Below, in pieces: positions 63,347 through 64,000 of a stretch of DNA of 64,000 nt (positions within the stretch are counted from its first letter, which is position 1; each line of letters begins with the position of its first letter). Source of the stretch: Lacrimispora sphenoides (lineage in GTDB: Bacteria; Bacillota; Clostridia; Lachnospirales; Lachnospiraceae). Under the pieces are notes generated by a model. That model was not told the origin of the DNA. It ran no database searches and worked only from the letters and a program-made list of their open reading frames with translations. The position numbers and the translations under genes were made by a program. Location: contig NZ_FOIP01000002.1 of the NCBI RefSeq assembly GCF_900105215.1, positions 1,612,001-1,676,000 on the forward strand, written 5' to 3'.

Positions 63347-64000
63347 CTATTTCGCCAGAATCATTCTGTCATTTGAAAATTCCTCACCGCTTGCCTCTTC
63401 GAATTTCTTAAGAAGGTCCTCAACTTCCAGCTTCTTTTTTTCTTCCCCTGACACATCATATATGATGCGTCCTTCATGCATCATGACAAGCCTGTTGCCG
63501 ATCTGGATCGCATCCTTCATGTTATGAGTGATCATAAGAGTCGTGAGATTTTGCTCTTTCACAATCTCCTGTGTAATTTCCAGAACCTTTTTAGCAGTTT
63601 TGGGGTCAAGCGCAGCGGTATGCTCATCAAGAAGAAGCAGTTTTGGCTTTTTTAAGGTCGCCATCAACAAGGTAAGCGCCTGTCTCTGGCCTCCGGAAAG
63701 AAGCCCGACCTTATTGGTCATACGGTCCTGAAGTCCAAGACCCAGTTTTTTTATCGCCTCATGGTAAAAAGCCTTTTCGCTGGTCTTAATTCCCCAGGCA
63801 AGGCCTCTTCCCTGCCCCCGCCGATAAGCCAAAGCCATATTTTCCTGTATTTCCATTCCGGCGGCAGTTCCCAGCATAGGATCCTGGAATACCCTTCCGA
63901 TATATTTAGCTCTTTTATACTCCGGGTCCCTGGAAATATTAATCTCATCAATCTGGATCTTACCGGAATCAATCGGGTACACTCCTGCTATCATGTTTAA
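63347..64000 (-). CDS. ABC transporter ATPase, 5' end beyond window
   Basis: At least 217 residues; the Walker A region is cut off by the window edge, where the frame is still open (it enters as ...LNMIAGVYPIDSG). Signature LLSGGQRQALTLLMATL, Walker B LLLLDEHTAALDP (His in place of the usual Pro after DE) and H-loop MITHNMKDAI are present. The DEHTAALDP form and the RRGQGRGLAWG insert fit the ATPases that work with TrpX/YcjN-like binding proteins (peri-plasmic-binding DUF534 family, tryptophan or other aromatic substrates). Partners should lie to the right of the window. Confidence 0.85.
   Translation of the reverse strand, partial: LNMIAGVYPIDSGKIQIDEINISRDPEYKRAKYIGRVFQDPMLGTAAGMEIQENMALAYRRGQGRGLAWGIKTSEKAFYHEAIKKLGLGLQDRMTNKVGLLSGGQRQALTLLMATLKKPKLLLLDEHTAALDPKTAKKVLEITQEIVKEQNLTTLMITHNMKDAIQIGNRLVMMHEGRIIYDVSGEEKKKLEVEDLLKKFEEASGEEFSNDRMILAK

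Noticed and set aside
1..64000. Mobile elements, prophage, toxin-antitoxin or defence genes
   Set aside because: No transposase, integrase, phage, restriction or toxin-antitoxin genes were found; gene content is almost entirely core housekeeping.

Overview
The window looks like a chromosomal segment of a spore-forming, obligately fermentative Firmicute, most likely a Lachnospiraceae/Clostridium-type species (Lacrimispora-like is my best guess). This rests on spoIVA, an FtsK/SpoIIIE translocase, the ylxM-ffh-rpsP-khpA-rimM-trmD-rplS-lepB-rbgA-rnhB-yraN order, the priA-def-fmt-yugP-rsmB-rlmN-prpC-prkC-rsgA-rpe-thiN order, strong AGGAGG-type ribosome binding sites and moderate GC by eye. No rRNA, tRNA, CRISPR array, insertion sequence or prophage was seen. 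Almost everything is on the minus strand; only a PRPP-synthetase-like gene and the citrate synthase-aconitase pair are on the plus strand.

Layout. 1-7.3 kb: alaS (3' end beyond the window) with an unlisted 49-residue membrane protein in front of it, an LprI-like membrane-anchored protein, rnhA, a beta-CASP metallo-beta-lactamase RNase and spoIVA behind a sporulation-type promoter. 7.4-12.4 kb: a complete branched-chain amino acid ABC importer (livJ-H-M-G-F) with a hairpin between livJ and livH. 12.4-17.1 kb: a DUF512 radical SAM gene, der, plsY, gpsA, with a cluster of four short repeats between the first two. 17.1-26.3 kb: prs-like gene, convergent pgeF, then the translation/secretion cluster down from ylxM. 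26.3-31 kb: a glyoxalase/hydrolase pair behind a palindromic promoter, serS, pyridoxamine kinase with an ECF S-component. 30.5-42.7 kb: the priA-to-thiN housekeeping cluster (protein maturation, rRNA modification, Ser/Thr kinase-phosphatase signalling). 42.7-51 kb: murF, murE, fhs, ftsK/spoIIIE and a TepA-like protease. 51.1-55 kb: citrate synthase and aconitase behind one promoter and a terminator-like leader hairpin.

55-61.4 kb is the most unusual part: a tightly coupled seven-gene operon with a FecBCD-type ABC importer, a DUF4213/DUF364 protein, a THEP1-like NTPase, XdhC, and a first gene that fuses a MocA-like nucleotidyltransferase domain (its metal-binding Asp replaced by Lys) to a ModE-like winged helix. 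A 26-bp palindrome with CGTTATAT-type half sites lies just downstream of the promoter, where a ModE-like repressor would sit. I read this as a self-regulated molybdate or tungstate uptake and molybdo-enzyme maturation operon. The window closes with an SH3/NlpC-P60 cell-wall hydrolase and a truncated ABC ATPase.

A second cross-cutting signal is a family of about seven short hairpin-forming repeats, all in one orientation, sitting at gene junctions of the minus-strand housekeeping operons (15.5, 36.8, 38.9 and 42.6 kb) and sometimes forming the end of a coding sequence.
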